Notes: generated by a model from the letters alone, not told the origin. DNA of 64,000 bases from Novosphingobium sp. SG919 (GCF_012932495.1 NZ_JABCNG010000001.1:124001-188000), one strand, 5' to 3'; counted from the stretch's first letter, positions 25,296 through 34,070 are shown. Program-made: numbers and translations.

Positions 25296-25760
25296 GTGAT
25301 GTTGGGCGGAATGACCAGTGCGGCTGATCCATGCCATCCTGCCGCATCGAGAATGACCACGGCATGGGCACCTGGCGCGACGTGAAAGGCGATTTGCTCG
25401 AGATGCATCGTCATCGTGTCGCTATTGCAGGCTGGCATGACGATTTCGGCAGCCTTGCCCCCGGCGGGCAGATCGCACTGAAGATCCAGGCTGAGGATCG
25501 GCGCTGATCCCTCGGTAAAGGTCGAGTGTCGTGCTTCGCCCGGTGCCGGATCAACTTGGTCTGCTGGCCGATCCGCACCTCGTCTTGCCACCACAACTCT
25601 ACGAGCGCTCCTTCAGGAAGGTGGTGAGTGATGCTTGCTAGACGGGTGGCAAAGCTTTATTAAAATTAGCGAAATCGCCAGTCTTTTGGCGATTGTGGCG
25701 CGGGCGCCGACAGCTTGCAGTAGCCCAGAGCGCCCATCTCCTGGCTCAGCGATCGCGGGG
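25296..25760 (-). mobile_element. IS630-family transposase remnant
   Basis: Transposase-like segments spread over frames: MGALGYCKLSAPAPQSP near 25700-25750, WWQDEVRIGQQTKL near 25550-25594, then LSLDLQCDLPAGGKAAEIVMP and HLEQIAFHVAPGAHAVVILD with AGWHGSAALVIPPNIT near 25310-25500. These match the DDE core of IS630 transposases as I remember them. The C-terminus is cut exactly where nuclease sequence begins. No terminal repeats are visible. Confidence 0.75.
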
Positions 25761-25932
25761 AATTCGACAAGCCGAACTCGTCCCGCACCGATTGTGGACC
25801 TGCGTGCAAAAGGCCCCCGTTAGTGGGGTGATCGGCGTCTAAAATTGGGTCTGACTCAAATTCCGTGCAAATTTGACATTTCCGCGCTGTGTCCGGCCCA
25901 CTCCACCGGGGTTCAGCAAGGGGTGAACGTCG

Positions 25933-26304
25933 ATGGCCTCGAAAGCATGGGACAGTAGCCTGCGGCTACCAGGCCTGATCTTGGAAAGCCGAACTGTGAT
26001 CGACGGGATTGTCGAGATGTCGGGCCGATTGGCGGCGGAGGGGGCGAACTGCCCGGACTGCGCGACGCCCTCGAAGTCGCTCCACAGCCGATACGACCGC
26101 AGGCTGCCGGATTTGCCAGTCAGCGGCCGCACCGTCAGGCTGCGGCTGTCGGTTCGACGGTTTCGTTGTCTGCACACGCCTTGCTCACGGCGCACATTCA
26201 GCGAGCCGCTGGCTCCGCCTGTTGGCCGCCGATATGGCCGCAGGGTGGAGCGTTGCGACGCGCTGGTGTGCGCGGTGGCGGCGGCTTTGGGAGACCAGAT
26301 CTAG
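25933..26304 (+). mobile_element. ISL3-family transposase, N-terminal fragment
   Basis: 123 aa. The N-terminal zinc-binding and HTH region of ISL3 transposases is present: CPDCATPSKSLHSRYDRRLPDLP, VSGRTVRLRLSVRRFRC, then CSRRTFSEPLAP. The frame ends at ALGDQI, before the catalytic domain, so the element is dead. It lies in the same short insertion-rich interval as the IS630 remnant. Confidence 0.78.
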
Positions 26305-26615
26305 GCGGCGTGCCGCCATAATTAGATGACATCTACATTGCGACGGTCCCGGGCAACGAATCGCCACCTATCCGAGTCCGTGGCAGTCCAATCGCAGCCG
26401 ATGATTCCCGGGTTCAAATTGGGGGATTACATGAAATGGCGTTTTCACTAAAGAGCTGATTACGCTAGTTTAATTTCTTCCTGTTGGATTCCCGCTACCC
26501 GATGCTTAGGGCCGCCTCCAAGCGATTGGCAATATCGCGAATTTTGGGCCCGACTTTTCCTGCTGTTGAAAATTCAACGAGCTTCGCACGCGGGGGCGTA
26601 TCAAGGGAAAAGGCG
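26305..26615. other. Spacer without a supported gene (311 bp)
   Basis: AT-richer than its surroundings. A leftward frame ending at 26495 contains FSLDTPPRAKLVEFSTAGKV and KIRDIANRLEAAL, which looks like the C-terminus of a lost gene but cannot be named. No terminal inverted repeat of the neighbouring IS fragments is evident. Confidence 0.4.
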
Positions 26616-26942
26616 TCAGCGCAAAGCCCGCGACTGTCGCTTCCACTCCCGCTCCGGCGGCATCGGCAGCACCACCGCTGTGTTGCACTCATTCACCGTC
26701 TCGACCCGCACCGGCCGCACCTTCTGCCGCAGCCCGGCCATGCAGACGATACACCAGAACCGGCGGCGCACTTCGGGCAGGTGGTCATTCCATCCGCGCC
26801 GCTGGAAATGCCACCACAAGCCGTGGGGATCGAACGTCATGGAATGCCCGCAGCGACAGACCGGGCGCACGACCAGGCGCAGCGCGGCGGCATCGGTGAG
26901 CGAGGTGGGCTCCATCAGGCCCGCCGCATTCCAGCGCGGCAT
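26616..26942 (-). CDS. Small hypothetical protein with CxC/CxxC pairs
   Basis: 108 aa. CRCGHSMTFDPHGLWWHFQRRGW is followed by RRRFWCIVCMAGLRQKVRPV, giving CxC and CxxC pairs that could bind one zinc ion. The protein is basic. I recall similar small proteins in sphingomonad genomes but no function. It is 6 bp downstream of the next leftward gene and probably shares its transcript. Confidence 0.6.
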   Translation of the reverse strand: MPRWNAAGLMEPTSLTDAAALRLVVRPVCRCGHSMTFDPHGLWWHFQRRGWNDHLPEVRRRFWCIVCMAGLRQKVRPVRVETVNECNTAVVLPMPPEREWKRQSRALR

Positions 26943-26948
26943 CTTGCG

Positions 26949-27134
26949 TCACAGTTTCAGGCCGAGTTGCTCGGCTTTGGGCGGCGCGGCCTGCAGGCGT
27001 TCGGCGATGGCGCCGGCGAGCTCGCGCGCAGCGTCCTCGCGCAAGCTGGGGGAAGGGGCGGTAATGCCGACGCGCGCCCAGCCTGGGGCCTCGAGGATCG
27101 CGTCCGCCATGATGTCGAGGTCGATTCGTTCCAT
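26949..27134 (-). CDS. Small helical protein, DUF6771-like
   Basis: 61 aa from the ATG at 27134: MERIDLDIMADAILEAPGWARVG, then ITAPSPSLREDAARELAGAIAERL. It resembles a short sphingomonad family that I remember as DUF6771. The function is unknown. It diverges from the SRAP gene with 83 bp between starts, so the two probably share a regulatory region. Confidence 0.65.
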   Translation of the reverse strand: MERIDLDIMADAILEAPGWARVGITAPSPSLREDAARELAGAIAERLQAAPPKAEQLGLKL

Positions 27135-27217
27135 GGCGATATTGGAACATAATAGGAACAAACGCGCAAGCCGGCCCGCGATTTGACTCTGCGCGGCGGG
27201 CGGCAGACACCGGGGCG

Positions 27218-27817
27218 ATGTGCAATTTGTATCGCCTGCGCGCCAACCAAGCCGAAGTCGCCCATATCTTTGCGGCCGAGGCCGTGCCGGGCGTGAACCA
27301 TGCCGAGGAGGTCTATCCGGGCTATCCCGGCCTGGTTGTCGCGCATGGTCGCGTGGGCGCGATGAATTGGGGCTTTCCCTTGGTGCTCAAGGGCAAACAG
27401 GGCCAACCGCTCAAGCCCAAGCCGGTCACCAATGCGCGCGACGACAAGCTGCACACGCCGTTCTGGCGCGACAGCTTCGCCCGGCGACGCTGCTTGATCC
27501 CGGTGAGCCAGTGGGCCGAGCCAGAAGGCGAAGCGGGCCGCATGACGCGCACCTGGTATGGCATGCCGGGCGGCGAGGTCTTTGCCATCGGCGGGATCTG
27601 GCGCCAGACCGCCGAATGGGGGCAGACCTATGCCATGGTCATGGTGGAGAGCAGCGCCTTGATGACCGACGTGCACGATCGCATGCCGGTGGTGCTGCGG
27701 CCGGATCAATGGGGCGCCTGGTTGGACGGCGAGCCCAAGGCGGCGTTTGCGCTGTGCCGAACCTGGCCGGGTTCGCTATCGATCGAGCGCACCGGGGATC
27801 GATGGGCGGGCAGATGA
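27218..27817 (+). CDS. SOS response-associated peptidase (SRAP/YedK/HMCES family)
   Basis: 199 aa with the family's invariant Cys2 after Met, Asn in TNARDDKL, the catalytic Glu in CLIPVSQWAEPEG and His in VHDRMPVVLRPDQW. SRAP proteins crosslink through Cys2 to abasic sites in single-stranded DNA and shield them from cleavage. The SQWAE form replaces the more usual GFYEW. It is next to mobile-element debris and two tiny divergent genes. Confidence 0.92.
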   Translation: MCNLYRLRANQAEVAHIFAAEAVPGVNHAEEVYPGYPGLVVAHGRVGAMNWGFPLVLKGKQGQPLKPKPVTNARDDKLHTPFWRDSFARRRCLIPVSQWAEPEGEAGRMTRTWYGMPGGEVFAIGGIWRQTAEWGQTYAMVMVESSALMTDVHDRMPVVLRPDQWGAWLDGEPKAAFALCRTWPGSLSIERTGDRWAGR

Positions 27818-27840
27818 ATGGATGCGCCCACTTTCAAACA

Positions 27841-28191
27841 TCACGCGATCTTGGCTTTAAACTTCTGCCAGCGCCTCTCCAAGCCTGCATCAGTAAGCTT
27901 GGCTGACGGACGATCCATTGATGTTTGCCATTTAGCGACAGCCTCGCGTGCAAATTCTTTGCCTTCGGCTGTCAATTCGGAGAACTTGATGGTCAGCATG
28001 GGCGTAAGCTCGACGTTTGTCGTTCCGAGGATAAGCCCCTTTGCGACAAGAAACTTTGCAAGAATATAGTCAGTCTCAACGGCCCTTCGGTGCCACTCAC
28101 CATCATCGGGAACTTGCCTGCCGGCACTGTCGTAGCTCGAAACAGGCGTGGCCAGCAGCGCTGGCACATCTATAATGTTGAAGTCGTGCAT
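27841..28191 (-). CDS. Hypothetical protein
   Basis: 116 aa from the ATG at 28191 (MHDFNIIDVPALLATPVSS); an ATG at 28215 would add eight residues. The C-terminus is helical and basic (KFSELTAEGKEFAREAVAKWQ, then AGLERRWQKFKAKIA). Codon use is less GC-biased than its neighbours (many AAA, TTT and ATA-type triplets), which hints at foreign origin. No family is recognised. Confidence 0.55.
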   Translation of the reverse strand: MHDFNIIDVPALLATPVSSYDSAGRQVPDDGEWHRRAVETDYILAKFLVAKGLILGTTNVELTPMLTIKFSELTAEGKEFAREAVAKWQTSMDRPSAKLTDAGLERRWQKFKAKIA

Positions 28192-28274
28192 ATCGCCTTT
28201 GTGCCAATACTCCATTGGGCGCGCAACTTCTGCTTTCCATCAAGTAGGTCAGCTGTGCGGAGCGGCGATGAGGG

Positions 28275-29165
28275 TTATCCTCTTGCACCGGCGTCCGCCA
28301 CAGGCGCCAACGCCCGATTGAGTACCTGCGCGAGGCGCCAACCGGCCTTTGCCAATTGCTCAGCCGCAACGCGCCGCGCCTGGCCATCATAGCCGGCCGG
28401 CAGCGCGATGGGCGCGCGTGTGTCGTCGCAACCGGGCTGGGACTGAACCGTGTAGACAACCTGCTTGGCGAGGCCGAACGATTCGCGCGCCCAATCTTCG
28501 GGCGTGCCGGTTGACCAGGCCGCCATCTCCTGCCGCGTGATCCGCTTGCCCAGCTGCTTGGCCAGGGCTTTCGCGTCGGGATCGATCTCGCCGACCACCA
28601 CGGTGTCCCAATAGCCGTGGAGGTTGACCGTGCGCGGGCCACCAAGGGCCAGGGCCACGCAGTTGCCGCCCCGGTCGTGGTTGTCCGACGCATGCAGGGG
28701 CTGGTGCAGATCGCCCACGAAATGCAGCACGAACTTGAGCGCCAGCAGCCGCTCCTGCGGACTGGTGGCTGGCGCGGCCAGTTCGCGGGTGAATTGCTCG
28801 AGCTTGGTCACGATGCACTCGGTGGCCGGGCCGGCGCTGGCCGGCGCGTCGCTGGGCGGGCTTTCGGGGCAGGCCTTGGCCAGGTCGCCATCGTCGAGCT
28901 CGATGTCGGCGAAGTGCCAGTTCTCGGAGTCCTTGTGCTCGCGGCGCCAGGCGTCGGCCCAAGTGGCGCGTGCGGCCATGTCCGGGGCGGTCAAGGTGTC
29001 CTGGTCGGTGGCAAGGATCGCATCGACGCGGCGCCGCGCCTCGGGCTTGAGATACTGGCGCGCGATCAAGGCGACGACCTGGTGCCCTTCGCTGCCCCAG
29101 GCAAGCGCTGGGGCGGGGGAAAGGATGAGGGCGGCAAGGCACGAGGCGAGCAGGGGGATGCGCAT
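28275..29165 (-). CDS. S1/P1-type nuclease, secreted
   Basis: 296 aa. A signal peptide ends at ...SPAPALA, so the mature protein starts with Trp of WGSEGHQVVALIA, whose N-terminal Trp and nearby His bind zinc in this family. Further ligands are in SENWHFADIELDDGD and LHFVGDLHQPLHASDNHDRGGN and in LHGYWDTVV. It would be a periplasmic or secreted single-strand nuclease / 3'-nucleotidase that releases phosphate. A decayed duplicate lies 3.7 kb to the left. Confidence 0.92.
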   Translation of the reverse strand: MRIPLLASCLAALILSPAPALAWGSEGHQVVALIARQYLKPEARRRVDAILATDQDTLTAPDMAARATWADAWRREHKDSENWHFADIELDDGDLAKACPESPPSDAPASAGPATECIVTKLEQFTRELAAPATSPQERLLALKFVLHFVGDLHQPLHASDNHDRGGNCVALALGGPRTVNLHGYWDTVVVGEIDPDAKALAKQLGKRITRQEMAAWSTGTPEDWARESFGLAKQVVYTVQSQPGCDDTRAPIALPAGYDGQARRVAAEQLAKAGWRLAQVLNRALAPVADAGARG

Positions 29166-29485
29166 GGCGCCGCCCTGCCACAGCCCCGGCCGGGCCGCCT
29201 AGGGCCTTGCGACGGACTGCGCAGTGGAACGCCGTTGCCGGCGATCGTGACGGCCATGTCGACGAGATGCCGCAGGTCGCTGGGTCGGAGCTCAGGCGCG
29301 GCTAGAGCGCGGCTAGAGCGCGGCTGCGCCACAGGCGGGGCAGCGTCAACACCTTGGATCAAATGGCATAGCCAAAGGCAACTTGAGCACGATTGTGAAG
29401 CGCTAACGATCGCTTCAGTCTCAGGACAAATCCGCCGTGGCGTGGCATATCTTGCATAAATCTGAGCACTGAGGTTTCGGAGGGG
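29166..29485. other. Spacer between nuclease and integrase (320 bp)
   Basis: No supported gene. An 11-bp unit (GCGCGGCTAGA) is repeated in tandem about 2.6 times at 29296-29326. The rest shows no clear promoter or attachment repeat. Confidence 0.45.
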
Positions 29486-30727
29486 CTATCCCGAGGCGAA
29501 AGACTTTTGGCCACCGAAGTTGGGCTTGAGCACCTTTGCGCCATTGCGCAAGCGGTCCAGCTCGTCCGACCAGAACTGCATCAATGCCACTCGCTCATTC
29601 CAGTACTCTCCCCGCGTATACGCGCGGCGGACCCCGTTGTTTTCCATATGCGCCAACTGGCGCTCAATCGCATCTGGATTGAAACGTCCGGTCTCGTTGA
29701 GAAGCGTGGCCGCCATTGCCCGAAAGCCATGCGCGGTCATTTCGTCTTTCCCAAACCCAAGGGCCCTCAATGCAGCATTGACCGTGTTTTCCGACATGGG
29801 CCGGGCAGAGGTGCGGAATGATGGAAAGCAATAGCGGCCTTGGCCTGTCAGGTCCCACAGGTCCTCAAACAGACCTGCAACCTGTGATGATAAAGGGACG
29901 CGGTGCGGCCGACGCATTTTCATCTTCTCGGCTGGAATATTCCACACGCTCCGGTCGAAATCGAACTCTGCCCATTCGGCCTGCCGAAGTTCGCCGGGGC
30001 GCACGAAGAGGTGTGCTGACAGCTTCAAAGCGAACAGCGTGATGGCATGCCCGGAATAGCCTTCGATCGCGCGCATGAGATCTCCGGCCCGATCCTCGGT
30101 GGTGATGGCGGCAAGATGTTTGGCTTTGGGAACAGCCAATGCGCCGCGTAGATCGCGCGCCGGGTCCCGCTCTGCCCGCGTTGTGGCGATAGCGTAGCGG
30201 AAGACTCTGCTGAGTACGCTACGCATGCGCCGAGCGCTTTCATGGCGGCCTGTCGCCTCGACCGCGCGCAGAACGGCTAGGACCTCTTGCGCATTGATCT
30301 TGGCTACTGGGCGATTTCCGATTCGTGGATAAGCCTTGTCGAGGAGCCAACGCAGTTTGCTGAGCGTTATCTCGGCCATGCCCTCGCGCACGTTCTTTGC
30401 CACCCACTCCTCGGCGACAATCTTGAAAGTGTCGTTTTCTTCGACGCGAGCGCGGGCGGCATCGACTTTCTGCTGGTGTGAAGGATCGATGCCTGCTGCG
30501 AGCAACCGCCGCGCGTCATCTCGGCGAGCGCGGGCGTCAGCGAGGCTGACTTCGGGCCAGGCTCCGAATGCAAGCGTACGATGCTTTTCAAGATAGCGGT
30601 AATTGAGGCGCCACAGCTTCGTGCCGTTGGGGCGGACGAGGAGATAGAGGCCACCGCCGTCCGACAGCTTATAGTCGCGCTCATGCGGTTTGGCGCTGGC
30701 GATGGTGGTGACAAACAGGGTTCCCAT
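29486..30727 (-). CDS. P4-type tyrosine integrase
   Basis: 413 aa. The N-terminal DUF4102 arm-binding domain reads YKLSDGGGLYLLVRPNGTKLW. The core-binding domain covers about 95-190. The catalytic domain has Arg in FVRPGELRQAEW, then HGFRAMAATLLNE with the His-x-x-Arg pair, His in RQLAHMENNGVRRAY and Tyr in AYTRGEYWNERVALMQ. Its 5' end lies 165 bp from the 3' end of tRNA-Leu, the usual attachment site of such enzymes, so it marks the end of an island that extends leftward. Confidence 0.93.
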   Translation of the reverse strand: MGTLFVTTIASAKPHERDYKLSDGGGLYLLVRPNGTKLWRLNYRYLEKHRTLAFGAWPEVSLADARARRDDARRLLAAGIDPSHQQKVDAARARVEENDTFKIVAEEWVAKNVREGMAEITLSKLRWLLDKAYPRIGNRPVAKINAQEVLAVLRAVEATGRHESARRMRSVLSRVFRYAIATTRAERDPARDLRGALAVPKAKHLAAITTEDRAGDLMRAIEGYSGHAITLFALKLSAHLFVRPGELRQAEWAEFDFDRSVWNIPAEKMKMRRPHRVPLSSQVAGLFEDLWDLTGQGRYCFPSFRTSARPMSENTVNAALRALGFGKDEMTAHGFRAMAATLLNETGRFNPDAIERQLAHMENNGVRRAYTRGEYWNERVALMQFWSDELDRLRNGAKVLKPNFGGQKSFASG

Positions 30728-30892
30728 GAGGGTATCGTCCTAGCTAGGGACGAATATCGATACCCTCGGATATACCCGCATTGTTCCCGATTGGTGCCGA
30801 ATTCGCCCGGATTTGATCGGACGATCATAGCACAAAATTTGGCTGATTTCAGCCACTTCACGGACGTTTGCGGACGTCCGTGGAATGCGAGA

Positions 30893-30979
30893 TGGTGCCC
30901 AGGAGAGGACTCGAACCTCCACGCCCTTACGAGCGCCGCCACCTGAAGACGGTGCGTCTACCAATTCCGCCACCTGGGC
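30893..30979 (-). tRNA. tRNA-Leu (anticodon CAG)
   Basis: 87 nt with encoded CCA. The acceptor stem GCCCAGG pairs with CCTGGGC; the D-loop is GCGGAATTGGTAGACGC; the anticodon loop CTTCAGG gives CAG; a long variable arm (class II tRNA) precedes the T-arm with GGTTCGAGTCC. Its 3' end faces the integrase gene. Confidence 0.95.
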
Positions 30980-31251
30980 ACTTTCTCTTCGGAAGAGGCT
31001 GGAAGCGCTCTCCGTCGGTGGAGTGGGCCAATACGGGTGAGGCCGGGGGGTGTCAACACGGGTTTTGCCATTTCGCTGTCATCTTTTTTTCCACAGCCGC
31101 ACAATTTTGCCGCTGGTGGGCACCCGCGTTGATACGGAGCATTGAAGCCGGGGGCGGGCCTGTGCCAAAGGCTGGCCATGTGTATTGCGGGTTGGCGGCT
31201 GTGCCGTTTCCCGTGGCGTGACATGAACTCGGCGAAATGGACAGGCAGGCA

Positions 31252-32217
31252 ATGAGCAACGCAAATCCAGGCAAGGCAGGCGGGCGCGATCTGGCAGACA
31301 AGCTGGTGGTGCTGGTGGGTGGCAGCGGCTTTTTCGGCAGCCATCTGGCGCAGGAACTGCTGGCGCGCGGCGCGCGCCTGCGCGTGTGCAGCCGCCATGT
31401 CGAGCGCGGCTATGCGATCAAGGCGCTGGGCAACCTGGGGCAGGTGCAGTTCCTGCGCGTGAACGTGCAGAACGAACGCTCGCTCGCCGCCGCGTTCCTG
31501 GGCGCCGATGCCGTGGTCAACCTGGTGGGTGCGTTCAAGGGTGATCTCGATGCCGTGCAGGGACGCGGCGCCGGCCGCGTGGCGGCGCTGGCCAAGGCGG
31601 CCGGTGCCCAAGCGTTCGTGCATGTTTCGGCGATCGGCGCCGATCGCACGTCGAACGTGGGCTATGCCCGCACCAAGGCCGAAGGCGAAGTGGTCGTGGC
31701 CGAGGCTTTCCCCGGCGCGGTGGTGGTGCGCCCTTCGATCCTGTTCGGCCAGGACGACACGTTCCTCAACCTTTTTGCCAAAGTGATCAGCCAGTTCCCG
31801 GTGGTGCCGGTGTTCGGGCCGGACGCGCGGCTGCAGCCGCTGTTCGTGGACGACGCCGCCTGCGCGGTGGCCACGATCCTCGACGATTTTGCCAGCCATG
31901 CCGGCAAGACTTTTGAACTGGCGGGCCCCGAAGTGCTGACCATGCTGGAAATCAACCAGCGCATTGCCGCGGCCCAAGGGCGCAAGCCGGTGCTGGTGCC
32001 GGTGGGCGATGCCGCGGCTGGCCTTTTCGCCAGCCTGCCCGGCACGCCGCTTTCGCGCGACCAGCTGGCCCTGCTCAAGGCCGGTAGTGTTGCCAGCGGC
32101 ACTCTGCCTGGCCTGGCCGACCTGGGCCTGCGCGCACGGCCGCTCGGGCTGCTGCTCGACCGCTGGATGCTGCGCTATCGCAAGGCGGGGCGTTTCGGTG
32201 TGAAAAGCCTGGGGTAA
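31252..32217 (+). CDS. NAD(P)-binding atypical SDR, NDUFA9-like
   Basis: 321 aa from the ATG at 31252 (an ATG at 31237 is also possible). The Rossmann loop is VLVGGSGFFGSHLAQELLARG. ADAVVNLVGAFKG, FVHVSAIGADRTSNVGYARTKAEGE and VVRPSILFGQDDTFLN match complex I subunit NDUFA9 relatives, which bind NADPH and often work with quinones or lipids. The Tyr-x3-Lys pair survives in YARTK. It stands alone, followed by repeat hairpins. Confidence 0.85.
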   Translation: MSNANPGKAGGRDLADKLVVLVGGSGFFGSHLAQELLARGARLRVCSRHVERGYAIKALGNLGQVQFLRVNVQNERSLAAAFLGADAVVNLVGAFKGDLDAVQGRGAGRVAALAKAAGAQAFVHVSAIGADRTSNVGYARTKAEGEVVVAEAFPGAVVVRPSILFGQDDTFLNLFAKVISQFPVVPVFGPDARLQPLFVDDAACAVATILDDFASHAGKTFELAGPEVLTMLEINQRIAAAQGRKPVLVPVGDAAAGLFASLPGTPLSRDQLALLKAGSVASGTLPGLADLGLRARPLGLLLDRWMLRYRKAGRFGVKSLG

Positions 32218-32225
32218 GAGGCGCC

Positions 32226-32391
32226 ATGGCCGATCCTCCCTGCTGCGTAGCGGCGGGGAGGGGTACCGCCCGCGAAGCGGGTGGTGGAGGGGGCTCTTTC
32301 CCGCGTTGCGCGAGCGTTCACCCCTCCGTCAGGCCTGCGGCCTGCCATCTCCCCATCCGGGATGGGGAGGATCTTGGCGCATCCAGGCCCC
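32226..32391. repeat. Cluster of GC-rich palindromes (REP-like)
   Basis: Three hairpins in a row: CTCCC-TGCTGCGTAGCGG-CGGGGAG near 32236-32260, CCGCCCGC-GAA-GCGGGTGG near 32267-32285, and a 10-bp palindrome CTCCCCATCC/GGATGGGGAG at 32349-32369. It fills the gap between two convergent genes and resembles repeated intergenic elements of sphingomonads. It may also terminate transcription in both directions. Confidence 0.6.
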
Positions 32392-33063
32392 TTACGCGTT
32401 CACATCGGCATAGTGCGCGGGCGGCTGGATCACGTCCATCCGTTCGGACAGCAGCGGGCGAAAGCTTGGCCGGCTTTTGAACACGGCATACCAGTCGCGC
32501 GCCTGTTCGTGGCCGTTCCAGTCGATGCCGCCCAGGTAATCGGCCACCGAAAGCTGGGCCGCGGCCGTCAGGTCAGCCAGGCTCATCGTCGATCCCGCCA
32601 GCCAGGGCCGGTTATCGATCAGGTGGTCGATATAATAGAGATGGTCGTGCGCCAGGCGCAGTGCTTCGCGCAGGGCGCGCGAATCGGGGGACTGGCGATA
32701 GACCAGCCGCTTCTTCATCCGCTCTTCCAGCAAGGGCATGGTCACGTCGGCGAAGAAGTTTTCATCGAACAGGGCCACGAGGCGGCGAATCTCGGCGCGG
32801 TTGGTGGCCGTGCCGTTGATCATCGGGTTCTTGTCGTTGGTCTCTTCCAGGTATTCGCAGATCGCCCGGCTATCGACCAGGGTGATGCCGCGCCCTTCGT
32901 CGCGCAGCACCGGGGTGCGCACGGCAGGGTTCAGCTTCTGGAATTCTTCGCGATAATCCCAGGGATTTTCACGGATCAGTTCATAGGGGATGCCCTTTTC
33001 CGCCATGAGCAGCCGAACCTTGCGGCTGAACGGGCAAAGGGGAAACTGGTAAAGTTGCCACAT
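32392..33063 (-). CDS. Glutathione S-transferase
   Basis: 223 aa from the ATG at 33063, which has GGAGATGGC just upstream; an ATG at 33087 would add eight residues. The thioredoxin-like N-terminus has the Cys-Pro-x-Ser motif (YQFPLCPFSRKVRLLMAEKG) and the cis-Pro segment VRTPVLRDEG followed by LVDSRAICEYLEE. The helical C-terminal domain contains WLAGSTMSLADLTAAAQLSVADYLGG with the N-capping-box Asp. The substrate is unknown. Confidence 0.9.
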   Translation of the reverse strand: MWQLYQFPLCPFSRKVRLLMAEKGIPYELIRENPWDYREEFQKLNPAVRTPVLRDEGRGITLVDSRAICEYLEETNDKNPMINGTATNRAEIRRLVALFDENFFADVTMPLLEERMKKRLVYRQSPDSRALREALRLAHDHLYYIDHLIDNRPWLAGSTMSLADLTAAAQLSVADYLGGIDWNGHEQARDWYAVFKSRPSFRPLLSERMDVIQPPAHYADVNA

Positions 33064-33161
33064 GCCATCTCCATGGACGAGGGGCACGGGCCAAGTCCAG
33101 CACCCTGGCGCGCCAGCGACGTTTTTTTACGCCGGCTGGCCTGCGCTGGGCACTGGCCGCA

Positions 33162-33587
33162 TCAATGGAACATGCGCATGCGGTCGCGCAGCACGTCGAT
33201 CCCGATCTGCTCGATCGCCTTGACCGGGCAGTCGGCTTCCAGCAGCTTGGCGAGCGAGCGCTGCTTTTGCGCGATCAGGTCGATCGCCTGAAGCACGTCC
33301 ATGTGCCGCGTGGCGATCTCCATGTCGGTGCACAGGCGCCCGCCCAGGTCTTCCACTTCCAGGGCCAGTTCCTCCAGCACCACGGCGATCTGCTGGTGCG
33401 TGGCATCGCGCAGGTCGGCTGCATGCTGGTCGGTTTCGGCCTGGCTGGCACTGGGCACGGGCACGGCGTCGAAAGGCACGAAGCCGTCAGCATCGACCGC
33501 TTGCACGGATTGGCCGCCGGCCGCGGCTCCACCCGGATGCGCGCCCGGATCGGGCTCGGGCCAAAGGTCGGTCGTGTCGATGGGCAT
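33162..33587 (-). CDS. Hypothetical protein at the end of the chemotaxis operon
   Basis: 141 aa. The first 50 residues are Pro/Gly/Ala-rich and disordered. The remainder is long amphipathic helices (AADLRDATHQQIAVVLEELAL, EIATRHMDVLQAIDLIAQKQR, LAKLLEADCPVKAIEQIG). It is co-directional with cheW, 39 bp downstream, which suggests a chemotaxis role. An all-helical protein of this size could be a CheZ-like phosphatase or adaptor, but the CheZ catalytic motif is not visible. Function left open. Confidence 0.65.
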   Translation of the reverse strand: MPIDTTDLWPEPDPGAHPGGAAAGGQSVQAVDADGFVPFDAVPVPSASQAETDQHAADLRDATHQQIAVVLEELALEVEDLGGRLCTDMEIATRHMDVLQAIDLIAQKQRSLAKLLEADCPVKAIEQIGIDVLRDRMRMFH

Positions 33588-33626
33588 CGAAAGGCTCTCC
33601 GGGACGTCGCGTCAGATGGTGTCGGA

Positions 33627-34070
33627 TCAGGCCGCTTCAGCCATGGAATCGCTGTCGGCCAGGGCCGCCAGGTTGAGCACCATGACCATCTTGTCCTCGA
33701 TCGCGGCAAGGCCATCCAGGAACGGAACCACCGTGTCGCTGCCCGAAGAGGGCGGCGGGGGCTGCATCGCCTCGTCCGGCACGGTGACGATGTCGCTGAC
33801 CGAATCGACGATCCAGCCGCCGATCTGGCTGCCCAGCTGGGTGACGATGATCGCGTGGCGCGGCGTTGGCTCGGTGGCGCGCCAGCCCAGCCGCGCGGCG
33901 AGATCGACCACCGGCAGCACGGTACCGCGCAGGTTGACGACCCCGGCCACATAGTGCGGCACGCGCGGCAGGCGCGTGGTTGGCGTCCATGCGCGAATTT
34001 CGCGAATGGCCATGATATCAAGCCCGAAGACCTGGCCTTCCACTTCGAAAGTGATCAGTTCGCGGATCAT
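33627..34070 (-). CDS. cheW: Chemotaxis coupling protein CheW
   Basis: 147 aa from the ATG at 34070. The SH3-like CheW fold is clear: ELITFEVEGQVFGLDIMAIREIR, LPRVPHYVAGVVNLRGTVLPVVDLAARLG, HAIIVTQLGSQIGGWIVDSVSDI. It bridges receptors and CheA at the inner membrane. It follows cheY by 31 bp in the leftward che operon. An internal stretch QPPPPSSGSD is an unusual loop insertion before the last strand. Confidence 0.95.
   Translation of the reverse strand: MIRELITFEVEGQVFGLDIMAIREIRAWTPTTRLPRVPHYVAGVVNLRGTVLPVVDLAARLGWRATEPTPRHAIIVTQLGSQIGGWIVDSVSDIVTVPDEAMQPPPPSSGSDTVVPFLDGLAAIEDKMVMVLNLAALADSDSMAEAA

Noticed and set aside
26404..26432. tRNA T-arm-like sequence (CCCGGGTTCAAATTGGGGG)
   Set aside because: No acceptor, D or anticodon arm can be built around it, and the stem is imperfect.
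29066..29362. 98-aa leftward frame overlapping the nuclease signal region
   Set aside because: A short stretch (ELRPSDLRHLVDMAVTIAG) looks protein-like, but the frame runs through the nuclease 5' end and no start or family supports it.
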